Counted from the first letter of the stretch, positions 35,573-45,108 are shown. The stretch: DNA of 64,000 nucleotides from Chloroflexota bacterium (GCA_016210565.1 JACQUA010000173.1:1-64000); one strand, 5' to 3'. A program made the numbers and translations. Notes: generated by a model from the letters alone, not told the origin.

Positions 35573-36754
35573 ATGAGGCCAGAGACCGAACAGAAGGCTA
35601 AGAGATGGCAGGAACAAAGATGGATTCTCGACAACATGGTCCGCTCATTCGGCATCGACTGGGACCAGACCAGAAGCGCGCGGATAATGCGGGCCTGCGG
35701 CCCGATGGTGGGGCCGGACCTCCAGTTCCTGAGTCGCACCATCAAGAAATTCGATGACATACCCACCCAACTGGCCGCGGTCGCTTCAAAATGGGAAGCC
35801 CTCGCCGGGGAAGAAGAACGCCGGGAACACCGCGAGACTGCCTGCCAGTATTACTACATTGCCACGGTCTTCTACTCCCACGCCCAGTGGGCATTCTTTG
35901 AAGACGACAACGAGGACAAGATCAGGTACAACCAGCGCAAGAACGCCTGTTACGACAAGATGGTCGCCCACGCGCCCCGCCGCATCGAGCGGGTCGAGAT
36001 TCCATTTGAGGGCAAGTCTCTGGCAGGGGCTTTGCACTTGCCGCGCGGCTTCGACCCGCCTTATCCCGTGGTACTGTCTATTTCCGGGATGGATGCCGGC
36101 GAGAGGGAGATTTGCCTGTACGACGAGCCTTTGCTGGAGCGCGGCGTCGCCATGTTCCGAATCGAGGGACCGGGACAGTGTGAAAGCAACTTGAGGAAGA
36201 TCCGGGCAACGGCTGACAACTGGGAGCGGGCAGGGAGGAATGCGATAGACTATCTGGTGAGCCGGAAAGACATCAGGGGCGATTCCATCGCCCTGCACGG
36301 CAACAGCATGGGGAGCTATTGGGGCTTTCGAGTGGCGTCCGCCGACCACCGTCTGGGGGCCTGCGTTCTGTCTTCGAACTGTTTCGAGCCCGGGATGACC
36401 AGCCTGCTGAATGCGGCCTCGCCGACATTCAAGCTGAACCTCATGTACATGACCGGCTACACGAATGAGCGGGAGTTCGATGAATTCGCCCGCGGGTTGA
36501 CCTTGAAGGGGCTGGGAAGCAAGATACGGTGCCCCATGTTCATTCTGGCCGGCGAACGCGATGAGCTGAGCCCCCTGGCCTGCACCTTCGAGCTGTTCGA
36601 AGAGGTCAAGACCCCGAAGAAACTGCGTATTTACAAAGGGGACACGCACAGCATCGCCGATCCGATGAAGTTCAACGTGATAGCCGACTGGATCGTGGAC
36701 CGGCTGAAAGGGAAAGCCATCGGACCCGGGGAGAAACAAATCGAGTATGTGTGA
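35573..36754 (+). CDS. Alpha/beta hydrolase (FrsA / dihydropseudooxynicotine hydrolase-like)
   Basis: The 393-residue protein has a helical N-terminal region of about 130 residues, then an alpha/beta hydrolase core. The nucleophile elbow is GNSMG in LHGNSMGSYWGF. The likely acid is in AGERDELSPL and the histidine in GDTHSIADP. The extended N-terminal helical part and the spacing resemble esterase FrsA and 2,6-dihydropseudooxynicotine hydrolase, which cleaves carbon-carbon bonds. A ribosome site AGGAGGG precedes ATG 35573. It is probably a cytoplasmic hydrolase acting on an aromatic or diketone intermediate; substrate unknown. Confidence 0.8.
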   Translation: MRPETEQKAKRWQEQRWILDNMVRSFGIDWDQTRSARIMRACGPMVGPDLQFLSRTIKKFDDIPTQLAAVASKWEALAGEEERREHRETACQYYYIATVFYSHAQWAFFEDDNEDKIRYNQRKNACYDKMVAHAPRRIERVEIPFEGKSLAGALHLPRGFDPPYPVVLSISGMDAGEREICLYDEPLLERGVAMFRIEGPGQCESNLRKIRATADNWERAGRNAIDYLVSRKDIRGDSIALHGNSMGSYWGFRVASADHRLGACVLSSNCFEPGMTSLLNAASPTFKLNLMYMTGYTNEREFDEFARGLTLKGLGSKIRCPMFILAGERDELSPLACTFELFEEVKTPKKLRIYKGDTHSIADPMKFNVIADWIVDRLKGKAIGPGEKQIEYV

Positions 36755-36901
36755 CCGGCGGACGGGGAGATGACCGGCGATGCGCGGTTCCGGCTTTGTC
36801 ATTTGCATGTCTATCCCTGCTGGCTCGTGGTCGAACCGGGCCGGCATTACAAACTCCTGCAACCCATTCGGGCAAAGCTGCGCACAAAGCTGAACAACCT
36901 A

Positions 36902-36941
36902 TTGACAAAACCCGTTTTGGTGATAAACTTATACACCAAAA
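36902..36941 (+). promoter_or_regulatory. Promoter with overlapping inverted repeat
   Basis: TTGACA at 36902-36907 is followed after 16 bases by TAAACT (36924-36929). The -10 lies inside a perfect inverted repeat, TTTTGGTG at 36915-36922 and CACCAAAA at 36934-36941, with 11 bases between. This arrangement is typical of a repressor operator blocking a promoter. The downstream gene is the small membrane protein at 37022. Confidence 0.5.
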
Positions 36942-37021
36942 GGGAAAAGGCATTGCCCGGTCGTCCCCAATAAAAACATCTCACCGTGGCAAGAATTCCG
37001 TAACATAAAGGAGGTTTTTCT

Positions 37022-37417
37022 ATGTCAGAACCCAGGACAAAGACCGCGGGTCAGCGAGGCAGTGGCATGCTGGCCACCATCGGTGCCATTGCATTCTACA
37101 TCGGGTTCCTGCTGGCCGTCATCGGGGGCATCTTCTTCCCGGCGGCGGGATGGGCCATACTCATCCTGTTCATCATCGGGATCATCGTCGGCCTGCTCAA
37201 CATCACCGCCAAAGAGGCCATGCCCTTCGTTGTCGCCGCCATCGCCCTGGTGGTGGCAGGCACCGCCAGCTTCGCCGCCCTGGACAAGATCATACCCGGC
37301 GTGGGTACGAGGCTGGACTACATGGTAGACTATATTTCCAGCATGATGGTCCCGGCCGCCATTATCAACGCCATCAGGATCGTCTACAACCTGGCCAAGC
37401 CGGGCGAACAGGCCTGA
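37022..37417 (+). CDS. Small four-helix membrane protein of unknown function
   Basis: The 131-residue protein has a polar N-terminus of about 15 residues and then four probable membrane helices: GAIAFYIGFLLAVIGGIFF, WAILILFIIGIIVGLL, MPFVVAAIALVVAGTASFAAL and a final segment around MVPAAIINAIRIVY. AAAGGAGG lies directly before the ATG, a very strong ribosome site, which together with the promoter/operator upstream suggests regulated, high expression. No family is recognised. Confidence 0.75.
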   Translation: MSEPRTKTAGQRGSGMLATIGAIAFYIGFLLAVIGGIFFPAAGWAILILFIIGIIVGLLNITAKEAMPFVVAAIALVVAGTASFAALDKIIPGVGTRLDYMVDYISSMMVPAAIINAIRIVYNLAKPGEQA

Positions 37418-37482
37418 CCCAAAATAACGAATGACGAAATAATCATCCATCCCGACGAGTCGGTACCATGAAGGATGAAAAT

Positions 37483-37578
37483 GTCTTTCTGAGCGAAGAC
37501 CAGCGTAAGCGAGTCGGAGTCGAAGAATCTTTCCCGAGCGGGGAGAGCAAAGACCCTTCGACTTCGCTCAGGGTGACA
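37483..37578. repeat. CTGAGCGAAG-type inverted repeat, copy 2
   Basis: TTTCTGAGCGAAGACCAGCG and GACCCTTCGACTTCGCTCAG are the imperfectly complementary ends. Between the membrane protein gene and ruvA, bases 37418-37984 contain this and further repeats but no gene. Confidence 0.65.
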
Positions 37579-37682
37579 CTTTTGCCGCATACTTGTGTCA
37601 TTGGTCATGGGAATCCGGCTCCTCATCCGGACTTCCGGTTTCGTCATTTCTCGCGCCATTTTAGAGTCGCCGGGTCAGCCAC

Positions 37683-37830
37683 GCAGGGTGGGAATCGCAA
37701 CCACCCTCTGCCGGCTCCACGCCATCGCCCACCCGACGCACTACGTAGTTCACCACAGAGACATAGAGAGTACAGAGGGAATTGCCCATCCCGTCTCCTC
37801 TGTGTTCTCAGCGTCTCCGGTGAGAGCTAT
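37683..37830. repeat. GCAGGGTGGG element followed by CACCACAGAGACA element
   Basis: A degraded member of the GTAGGGTGGG family (37683-37745) adjoins a TTCACCACAGAGACATAGAG segment with a partial inverted counterpart, CGTCTCCGGTGAGAGCT. A better preserved form of the second element is at 47519-47666. Confidence 0.5.
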
Positions 37831-37984
37831 GGATTTGCCATCCACTGCCGCCGGCGCATCCGTTGGGGCAAGCATACCGGCAGGGATGCAACCATCCGTG
37901 AGCAGTTGCAGCGCTCCCACGAAGCATCAAACCAACCCCGCAGGCACGGAGGCCTGCGCCACCCTGCCAGTAACTTACCGCGAG

Positions 37985-38569
37985 TCAGCGCGTGGATAGC
38001 CGCTGCAGGGCCAGCTTTACTTTCTCTTCCGTGGACAGAGACGGCTCGGGCTGGAGGCTGGCCAGGGCCTGGTTGATTTCGGAGGAGTTGTATCCGAGGG
38101 CGGACAGGGCAGCCGCCACTTCCGCGTCCTGCTGCACGGCCTCCCCCACCGGCATCCCCAGCTTGCCCTTTTCCAGCTCGCTTTTCAGCTCCAGCACCAG
38201 ACGGGAAGCCGTTTTCTTGCCGAAGCCGGGTACCCGCGTAAAATAGCTCACGTTGTCCGTCGCCACCGCCGCCACTATCTGGTCCGGGCTTACGCTGGAG
38301 AGGAGCGAAAGGGCCAGTTTGGGACCGATGCCCGTAACCCCGAGCAGCGTGTGAAAAATGGAGCGTTCTTCGGCAGAGGAAAAACCATAAAGCGATACCT
38401 GGTCGGTCCTGAAGTGCAGGTAGGTATGAAGCTGGACCCTGCCCCCCAGCGGCCCCAGCTTATCGAGGGTTGAAGTGGGAACGAATACCTGGAAGCTGAC
38501 GCTCCCGACATTGACAAAAACCTGGTCGGTCCCCTTCCATTCCAGAAGGCCGCGCACCGAGGTTATCAC
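37985..38569 (-). CDS. ruvA: Holliday junction branch migration protein RuvA
   Basis: The 194-residue protein has the OB-fold N-terminal domain (MITSVRGLLEWKGTDQVFVN), the helix-hairpin-helix region (TGIGPKLALSLLS, VPGFGKKTASRLVLELK) and the short C-terminal domain that contacts RuvB. RuvA binds four-way DNA junctions and loads the RuvB motor. Its start overlaps the ruvC stop by 4 bases, so the two are translationally coupled. ruvB is not in the window. Confidence 0.97.
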   Translation of the reverse strand: MITSVRGLLEWKGTDQVFVNVGSVSFQVFVPTSTLDKLGPLGGRVQLHTYLHFRTDQVSLYGFSSAEERSIFHTLLGVTGIGPKLALSLLSSVSPDQIVAAVATDNVSYFTRVPGFGKKTASRLVLELKSELEKGKLGMPVGEAVQQDAEVAAALSALGYNSSEINQALASLQPEPSLSTEEKVKLALQRLSTR

Positions 38570-39081
38570 AGGGCTTTCCTGTCGGCCATCATCCTGGCCA
38601 CGCGGCTTTCTTGCAAGTGACAGAGGGCAATGGCCAGGGCATCGGCCGCGTCGGGCTGCGGCGCCTGGGGCAACTTCAAAATCACCTTCACCATCTCCTG
38701 CACCTGCTCTTTGCTGGAGGTCCCATGGCTGGTAACCGCCTGCTTCACCTTGGCGGGGGAGTACTGATAGACGGCTATGCCCTGGTTGGCGGCCGCCAGA
38801 ATGGCAATGGCCTGGGCGCGCCCGACGGCCAGGGCGGCCTGGACGTTCTGCCCGACAAACGGCTCTTCGATGGCTACCGCATCCGGGCGATACTTATCGA
38901 TGAGCTGGACCAGGCCGAGATAGATGTTCCTCAGGCGCTGGCCCAGGGGGGCTGAGGCCGAAGCGGTCAGTACCCCGCTGGCCACAGCGGTGGTCCGGCT
39001 GTTCCAGTCATGGACCAGCCCGTAGCCCATATTGACAGTGCCGGGATCGATTCCCAGGACCGTGATGTCGTCATCTCTCAT
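38566..39081 (-). CDS. ruvC: Holliday junction resolvase RuvC
   Basis: The 171-residue protein has the RNase H-like fold with the catalytic aspartate in VLGIDPGTVNMGYG, the glutamate in AIEEPFVGQN and a C-terminal DAADALAIALCH motif. It cuts the Holliday junctions held by RuvA. The gene overlaps ruvA by 4 bases and lies downstream of yebC, an order seen in many bacteria. Confidence 0.97.
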   Translation of the reverse strand: MRDDDITVLGIDPGTVNMGYGLVHDWNSRTTAVASGVLTASASAPLGQRLRNIYLGLVQLIDKYRPDAVAIEEPFVGQNVQAALAVGRAQAIAILAAANQGIAVYQYSPAKVKQAVTSHGTSSKEQVQEMVKVILKLPQAPQPDAADALAIALCHLQESRVARMMADRKAL

Positions 39082-39086
39082 AGCAG

Positions 39087-39440
39087 CTATCAGCTTTCAG
39101 CGGTCAGCGCCAAATCAATAATCAAAAAGCCCCGTAGGGTGGGTTAAGCACAGCGGGGTGGCAGGGCAGGAGGATGGCTGTGCGAACCCACCACCAGCAG
39201 TAAATTCCAAATGCCACGCACCAAATTCCAAACAACATCCAAATCCCAATGATCAAATGCCAAGACAGGTCCCGCCGGTTTGTTCATTTGGAATTTCGTC
39301 ATTGGAATTTGTTTGGAATTTGGAATTTGACCATTGGAATTTGTTCAGATCGCTGGTGGGTTCGCGCCACTAACCCCGTCAGCACCGCCCATTTGCGCTT
39401 AACCCACCCTACATGCTGGCTCACAGGCACGGTGGCCTGT
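39087..39440. repeat. Repeat-filled gap between yebC and ruvC
   Basis: This region holds two copies of the GTAGGGTGGGTTAAGC family (39134-39192 and, inverted, 39355-39412). It also holds a run of TTGGAATTTG units near 39285-39350, an AGCTATCAGCTTTCAGC element near 39087 and an ACAGGCACGGTGGCCTGT hairpin at its right end. No gene is seen. Confidence 0.65.
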
Positions 39441-39454
39441 GATACCGGGTTGCG

Positions 39455-40210
39455 TCACGCGACCGCTTTCAGCGCCTCCAGCACCTCATCCGAGAATTCC
39501 GCGTTGGAAGAGACTTTCTGGACATCGTCCATTTCTTCCAGCTTGTCCAGCAGCTTCATCGCACTGACGGCGCTTTTTTCATCCAGCTTCACCGTGGCCT
39601 GGGGCACCAGGGACACTTCAGCGGAGATGATCTTGACCCCTTTCGGTTCCAGCGCCTTGCGGACGAGTTCCAGGTCCTTGCCGTCAGTAATGATCTCCAC
39701 GTAGCCCTTCTCGATCTTCACGTCTTCGGCGCCGCTGTCGATGGCGTAGAGACCAAGCTCCTCGGGGTCCATGCTGCCCGGTTCAGCCGTGATCAGGCCC
39801 TTCGACCTGAACTGCCAGGAGACCGACCCGGCCTCCGCCAGACTGCCACCCCCCCGGGTAAAGACGGTGCGAATCTCCTGGAGGGTCCGCATGCGGTTAT
39901 CCGTCAGCGTATTGACCAGGATGCCAGTACCCCCGGCCCCGTAGCCCTCGTAGGTCACTTCCTGCAAGGCGGAGCCTTCTCCCCCACCCATCGCCTTCTT
40001 GATGGCCCGGTCGATGTTGTCGTAGGGCATACTGCTATCTTTGGCCTTCTGGATGGCCAGGCGCAGACGGAAGTTGGCTTCGGGGTCCGCCCCACCAGAA
40101 CGCACTGCCACCATTATTTCCCGGGTCAGTTTCGTAAAAATCTGGCCCTTCTTCGCATCTGCTACGCCCTTGGATCTCTTTATCTGTGACCACTTTGAAT
40201 GTCCTGACAT
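39455..40210 (-). CDS. yebC: YebC/PmpR family protein
   Basis: The 251-residue protein starts at ATG 40210, preceded by GGAAGGAG. A longer open frame to 40387 is rejected because MSGHSKWSQIKRSKG is the canonical N-terminus. Other landmarks are KLTREIMVAVRSGG, NPDNIDRAIKKA-like MPYDNIDRAIKKAMGGG, and the acidic C-terminal domain. Members act as DNA-binding regulators or as translation factors that relieve ribosome stalling at proline stretches (TACO1-like). The position next to ruvCA is widely conserved. Confidence 0.95.
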   Translation of the reverse strand: MSGHSKWSQIKRSKGVADAKKGQIFTKLTREIMVAVRSGGADPEANFRLRLAIQKAKDSSMPYDNIDRAIKKAMGGGEGSALQEVTYEGYGAGGTGILVNTLTDNRMRTLQEIRTVFTRGGGSLAEAGSVSWQFRSKGLITAEPGSMDPEELGLYAIDSGAEDVKIEKGYVEIITDGKDLELVRKALEPKGVKIISAEVSLVPQATVKLDEKSAVSAMKLLDKLEEMDDVQKVSSNAEFSDEVLEALKAVA

Positions 40211-40353
40211 AGCTTTTACTCCTTCCGCACCGTCAATTTTACCATAACCCGGACAAGCGGGAAATGCCAGCTTCCAAGCATCAAGCTCCAAACGACTGGA
40301 AATATCTCCGCCGGAGATACAGCGCGGCGCCGGCGACGCCCGTCTATCCACGC

Positions 40354-43300
40354 CTATTCCTCGTCGCCCGCCTCGTCTTTCTCGCAATCGATTGGCTCGC
40401 CGGCGGGGCTTGTTGGCCTGATGAAGCTAAGATAATCATCTATCGCCCGGACGTGCATAGGGCTGAGGCCGTACAGACCGGCTACCGTCCTGTCCAACTC
40501 GGCTTCCAGATCCCGGAGCTTCTTCCCCGCAGGCGACCCGTGCAGGCGGCGCGAGATCTCGAACAGCGGCGCGAGTTCGGCTGGGACGGGATCGTTGGGC
40601 TGCGTCATAAGAGCCAGTAGCGCCTCCGGCACGGGTACCAGGCCCAGTACCCACGAATCGAAGTGCCTGTAGGCGCCGCGGTCCCTGCGAGAGAATGATA
40701 GACAAAAAAGCCGGACGGCGCTGGCGCTAAGGAAGCCGGCGAGGCACTCCCCCGTGGCCCTGTCGGGTACCGGGATCAAATACGCAGTGTCCAGGGCAAC
40801 CGTCAGACGTCGGCCACGCCCCGCGGGGAGGTACACACACCCCAGATCATCAGAGATCCGTTGCCAGACAACTTTGTGGCCAAGCTTCTCCGGCGAAACC
40901 CGGAAGATCTGCCAGATCGGCATGCCATCCCTGTAGTCGGACCGGCGGCGTAGGGCCGCCTCATGCCGGCTGAAGTACTCGCGGGCGCGAGGCGGCAGCT
41001 CTCTCCTTGGCTCCCCGGTGACATCATCGTGCGTCCAAATAAGATGGTCCCTTACTTCGTAGCCCCAGGCGTGGATGTTTTCTCCGCGGATGAGGGGCCT
41101 CAGAAGTTCTCTTTCGATGCGCGCCCGGAAGCCAGCGCGGTCGCTTTCCGGCAGACGGGCATCGTAGTACCCTTCGGCGTAAACTATTGCTTCGCCGGCG
41201 TTTTCGGTCGCCTCAACTCGCTTCACAACGAAGACATCGTTGAGCGATGTCTTGACCCCCATCATGGCATTGAAACCGGGGATCTCCCCGAGCAGCCGCC
41301 TCGCCCTGGGCGCGCCATTCGCCGAGGTCCTCCGGGCAGTCTGCATCAGCAGGATAGCTTCCCTGACCTCGGGCGGCGCCAGCGCCCAGGGGGACTCTTC
41401 GGTCTGGTTTAAGGGTCCGGTTTCCAGCGCGGGGGAAAGAATGGGGAGGTCCTTCTGCTGGGTTTGCCAGCTTTTGAAGGAGGCGGAGGGGCCGGCGACC
41501 GTAACCTGGACCTCGTGGCTTGCGGGAGCCTGGCCCTGTTCGAAGGCCAATATCAGGGGATAGTTGGTAGCGTCCTCGAACAATGTCCGAGCATGCAGGG
41601 AATAGTCGTGCAGCGCCAGTATCCTGGTATCCTTAACCAGGCTCTTGCGCAGGGCGTTGCCGTACAGGGCATGGATGACTTTGGACGTTATGACGAAGCT
41701 CAGTCTGCCATTTGGCTTGAGGAATTCCCGGCCGCGTTCCACGAAAGCAATGGAATAGTCCACCTGCCTGCCGAATCCCCTACCGATACCCCCGAGCGCC
41801 GCCCCCCGTTTCCATCCCGCGTCAACACAGACCTGATATTCGCTGAACAGCCGCGCCCTTATCTCAGGGGCGATATTGTGAATCCGCACCCACGGGGGAT
41901 TGCCCACGACAAAATCACATGATTGCCGCAGACCGTCCAGGCTCAGGGCGTTTCGCAGCAGCGGCAGCCAGCGCATGTCGCGCCTCCGGTTGTGGCGCTC
42001 GGCGATTCCGGCGAGAAAACTATTGATCGTTGTTTCATAGGCCAGGTAGTTTCTGGCGGAAACACCCTCCCAGAAGCGCGCCTTCACCGCCTCCGGGTCA
42101 ATGGGCGGGCGGAACAGGCTTAAGGTCTGACCCACCCGGTTCAGAAGGCCGTTCCAGTCGACGTCGCGGTGGTCCGGAAGCACGAACTCGCCCAGACCCG
42201 CTATGGCTACCTTGATGACCGGCCTCGCACCGGGAGCAGACAGGGCGCCGCGCGCCCTTCCCGAGCGCGCCCCCGGCATACGCGTGAGCGTCGGCGCCAG
42301 CCTGAGCAGAGAATCGGCCCAATACACGGGAATCTCGACCCGGCTGTCCGGGGACACCAGGTCGGCTATGGCCAGAATGTAGTTCACCCGGGCCATGGCC
42401 ACGGCAAAGGGGTGAATGTCCACGCCAATGATATTCCGGGTGATAAGACTCAGGGACTCGGACGTTCTCCCGCCCCGGCGAGCCCTGGCAATGGCGCGCA
42501 TAAGAAACGTCCCGGACCCGCAGGTTATGTCAGCCAGACGTTTGTCCGGGTCCCCCCGGTATTCCACGGCGTCCAGCGCCTCATCGACAACATCTGGCCG
42601 GGTGTAGAATTCGCCGAGCGCCCGGCGGGTGACCGGGTCAAAGAAACGCTGATAGACCAACCTCAAGAAATCCTCGGAGGCACCGAGCAGGTCAACGTCA
42701 TCCACGCCATCGGCGATGTCCAGCAACGCCGGACTCAGCGATGCTTCGGCGCTGCCGCTGTGCGCGGCGGCCTCAACGGGCCACAGGAAAACGTCTTCTT
42801 CGAAAACGCCCACCACTCCCGGCACGTAATGCTGCATCTCCCTCAGGGCCAGAACCGGGTGGCCGGATTTCTTGAGCACGTCCGTGACGCTGGCGTAGGG
42901 GGTGAGGCGCGTTTGAACGGCAACCCTGGTGAGCAGCAGTCGAAGAAGAAGAGAAAGGTAGGTCTCTATGATGAAAAGATATTGCTCGGTGTCCGATTCA
43001 TTTTCCCTGATGGTTATCCCCAGGGAAGCCGCAGAGCGACGCAGGTTGGCGCGAGCTTCACTGCTGACATTCGTCGCAGTGCTGTACAGACCCCGCCACA
43101 CCACGAAGGCTTCATCGATGATGCCGACAGCGACGCGAAAACTGGTGAACGCTTTCCACAGTTCAGCTACCATCTGGCCGGCGACTTCAGAGGCAGGACC
43201 CAGGCGATCGACAAAATCCTCGGGCGAGATCACGGCGCCCGCCAGCGACACAAGCCACGCTTCCAGGCGCGGCGCCGCAGCCGCCGCCGGTCCCCGGTGA

Positions 43301-43674
43301 AGAACAGACCCGTCTTCCGCCAGGAGTGCCAGTTCGCGGCCGTCGTAGGCCACTCCCCGGGCGGGTTTGCCGTCATGGCTGGCAGGGAACTCCAGGACAT
43401 ATCTGCGACACTGGGTGACGGCATCTTCAATCCCCGCGCCCCCTGGCGGGGGCAGCTTTACCTCAAATACGATGGCGCCAACTCTGGCATCTGGTATCCC
43501 GCGAACCAGGCGGTATTCGGACGCGACCCGCACCCCGCGCTCACGTAGCTGCTTGGACTCGAGGAACCGGTTGATAGCCTCGACAAAGTCCCCGCGCAGC
43601 GTGGCTTCATTCAGCCCGGCAGAGGCGGTTTCCAACTCCTTCAGAGGGCGGCTAAGTCGATAGTCGTCAAGCAT
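40354..43674 (-). CDS. Single-chain restriction-modification enzyme (nuclease + N6-adenine methyltransferase)
   Basis: The protein is 1106 residues from ATG 43674; GTG 43686 is an alternative. The N-terminal part shows a PD-(D/E)xK nuclease core (IPDARVGAIVFEVK, with D62, E71 and K73). In the middle lie GEFYTRPDVVD, the AdoMet motif ADITCGSGTFLMRAIARA at about 381-398, and NPPW at 592-595, in the gamma-class order for N6-adenine methylation. The C-terminal 400 residues probably form the target recognition domain. This is the layout of type IIG/IIL enzymes, in which one chain cuts and methylates. No partner subunit gene is adjacent. Confidence 0.8.
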   Translation of the reverse strand: MLDDYRLSRPLKELETASAGLNEATLRGDFVEAINRFLESKQLRERGVRVASEYRLVRGIPDARVGAIVFEVKLPPPGGAGIEDAVTQCRRYVLEFPASHDGKPARGVAYDGRELALLAEDGSVLHRGPAAAAAPRLEAWLVSLAGAVISPEDFVDRLGPASEVAGQMVAELWKAFTSFRVAVGIIDEAFVVWRGLYSTATNVSSEARANLRRSAASLGITIRENESDTEQYLFIIETYLSLLLRLLLTRVAVQTRLTPYASVTDVLKKSGHPVLALREMQHYVPGVVGVFEEDVFLWPVEAAAHSGSAEASLSPALLDIADGVDDVDLLGASEDFLRLVYQRFFDPVTRRALGEFYTRPDVVDEALDAVEYRGDPDKRLADITCGSGTFLMRAIARARRGGRTSESLSLITRNIIGVDIHPFAVAMARVNYILAIADLVSPDSRVEIPVYWADSLLRLAPTLTRMPGARSGRARGALSAPGARPVIKVAIAGLGEFVLPDHRDVDWNGLLNRVGQTLSLFRPPIDPEAVKARFWEGVSARNYLAYETTINSFLAGIAERHNRRRDMRWLPLLRNALSLDGLRQSCDFVVGNPPWVRIHNIAPEIRARLFSEYQVCVDAGWKRGAALGGIGRGFGRQVDYSIAFVERGREFLKPNGRLSFVITSKVIHALYGNALRKSLVKDTRILALHDYSLHARTLFEDATNYPLILAFEQGQAPASHEVQVTVAGPSASFKSWQTQQKDLPILSPALETGPLNQTEESPWALAPPEVREAILLMQTARRTSANGAPRARRLLGEIPGFNAMMGVKTSLNDVFVVKRVEATENAGEAIVYAEGYYDARLPESDRAGFRARIERELLRPLIRGENIHAWGYEVRDHLIWTHDDVTGEPRRELPPRAREYFSRHEAALRRRSDYRDGMPIWQIFRVSPEKLGHKVVWQRISDDLGCVYLPAGRGRRLTVALDTAYLIPVPDRATGECLAGFLSASAVRLFCLSFSRRDRGAYRHFDSWVLGLVPVPEALLALMTQPNDPVPAELAPLFEISRRLHGSPAGKKLRDLEAELDRTVAGLYGLSPMHVRAIDDYLSFIRPTSPAGEPIDCEKDEAGDEE

Positions 43675-43707
43675 GAATGGGACCACATGATTTCACGAGA
43701 TTGCTTA

Positions 43708-43737
43708 ATCTTAACACCGTGCCGGGAGAGTTGGCAA
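43708..43737 (-). promoter_or_regulatory. Possible promoter of the restriction-modification gene
   Basis: On the - strand TTGCCA (43737-43732) is followed after 18 bases by TAAGAT (43713-43708), about 34 bases before ATG 43674. The match is moderate. The rest of 43741-43984 contains degraded repeat copies of the type ATTCGTGTGAATTCGTGG and no gene. Confidence 0.4.
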
Positions 43738-43984
43738 CGGGGTTGGCAGCATCTTTCGTGTCTATTCGTGTGAATTCGTGGTTAGGGACCCTCTCCGGAT
43801 AGCCTGAACAAGTGAACCACGAGATTGACACAAGAATTTTCACGAGATTGCTCTGTTATTTCCAGACCTGGTCAAGCTTTTCTACGGCCAGTTCATTTCC
43901 TCGCATCTGGTGTTCATCTCGTGAAATCTTGTGGTTTATTGTCCGACCTTGGAGACGACTGCTTGGCGTCGCATTTTTTTATTG

Positions 43985-45049
43985 TCAGTCGCCGCCGCCA
44001 AAATACCTTCGCCGGAAGTACAACGCCACGTTCACCAGGCCGATGAGCGCCGGCACTTCCACCAGGGGACCTATCACCGCCGCAAAGGCCTGCCCCGACC
44101 CGATGCCGAAGACGGCCACCGCCACCGCAATCGCCAGCTCGAAGTTGTTGCTGGCGGCAGTGAAGGCGATGGTCGCCGTCCGGGGATAATCGGCGCCGAT
44201 TCTTTTGCCCATGTAGAAAGCTACCAGGAACATAGCCACGAAATAGATTAACAGGGGTATGGCGATACGGACCACGTCGAGGGGTAGCTGGACGATAAAC
44301 TCGCCTTTCAGCGAGAACATCACGATGATGGTAAAGAGGAGAGCGATCAGGGTGATGGGGCTGATTTTGGGGATGAACCGGGTCTCATACCATTGTTTGC
44401 CCTTAGCCCTGATCAACGTGAACCGCGTTATCATCCCGCCGAAGAAAGGGATACCCAGGTAGATGAACACACTCTGGGCGATCTGCCCGATGGTCACGTG
44501 GACCTCCGTGCCCCGGAGCCCGAACCATACCGGGACCACGGTTATGAAAACATAGGCAAAGATAGAGTAGAAGACCATCTGGAAGATGGAGTTGAAGGCG
44601 ACCAGCCCGGCGGCGTACTCCCGGTCGCCCTGCGCCAGGTCATTCCACACGATAACCATGGCGATGCACCGGGCCAGGCCGATCATGATGAGCCCTTCCA
44701 TGTACGCCGGGAAGGCGCGGAGGAATACGATGGCCAGGATGAACATCAGGATGGGGCCGATGACCCAGTTCTGTACCAGCGACAGCCCCAGTATACGAAA
44801 ATCGCGGAAGACCGGGCCCATTTCCTCGTATTTGACCTTGGCCAGGGGCGGGTACATCATGAGGATGAGGCCGATGGCGATGGGAATTGAGGTAGTATCC
44901 ACCTGCAACAGGGTGATGACCTTCGCCACCTGGGGGAAGAAATAGCCCAGACCGACTCCGATCGACATGGCCAGGAAGATCCACAGGGTGAGGAGGCGGT
45001 CAAGCCAAGCCAGCCGCCTCGGTGAATCACAGGGCTGTGACGTGCACAT
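43985..45049 (-). CDS. acr3: Arsenite efflux transporter ACR3
   Basis: The 354-residue protein has ten predicted membrane helices and ACR3 signatures: [15 protein letters not shown], a conserved transport cysteine in [19 protein letters not shown], and [10 protein letters not shown]. It extrudes As(III) across the cytoplasmic membrane using the ion gradient. GAGGAG precedes ATG 45049. It is the last gene of the arsR-led operon, after arsC, so arsenate reduced by ArsC can be exported. Confidence 0.95.
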   Translation of the reverse strand: MCTSQPCDSPRRLAWLDRLLTLWIFLAMSIGVGLGYFFPQVAKVITLLQVDTTSIPIAIGLILMMYPPLAKVKYEEMGPVFRDFRILGLSLVQNWVIGPILMFILAIVFLRAFPAYMEGLIMIGLARCIAMVIVWNDLAQGDREYAAGLVAFNSIFQMVFYSIFAYVFITVVPVWFGLRGTEVHVTIGQIAQSVFIYLGIPFFGGMITRFTLIRAKGKQWYETRFIPKISPITLIALLFTIIVMFSLKGEFIVQLPLDVVRIAIPLLIYFVAMFLVAFYMGKRIGADYPRTATIAFTAASNNFELAIAVAVAVFGIGSGQAFAAVIGPLVEVPALIGLVNVALYFRRRYFGGGD

Positions 45050-45081
45050 GGATTAGTCTCCTCGTCCGTAAGCTCCGGTGC

Positions 45082-45100
45082 CACAGGCGTCCCGCCTGTG
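45082..45100. repeat. cacaggcg hairpin repeat
   Basis: CACAGGCG and CGCCTGTG flank 3 bases. Its place between arsC and acr3 means that it lies inside the arsenic operon, where it could modulate the acr3 transcript level. It belongs to the family at 130-151. Confidence 0.55.
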
Positions 45101-45108
45101 AGCGGTTG

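Noticed and set aside
36751-37008. 85-codon frame between the hydrolase and the small membrane protein
   Set aside because: It spans the promoter/dyad region, lacks a ribosome site and shows no family features.
30000-39440. CRISPR array
   Set aside because: Repeats are dispersed, in both orientations and separated by genes, without regular spacers or cas genes.
40211-40387. N-terminal extension of the YebC protein
   Set aside because: The canonical start with a strong ribosome site is at 40210; the extension is not family-like.
42169-43548. 459-codon frame opposite the restriction-modification gene
   Set aside because: Low-complexity arginine/glycine-rich product with no domain; the opposite strand has clear motifs.
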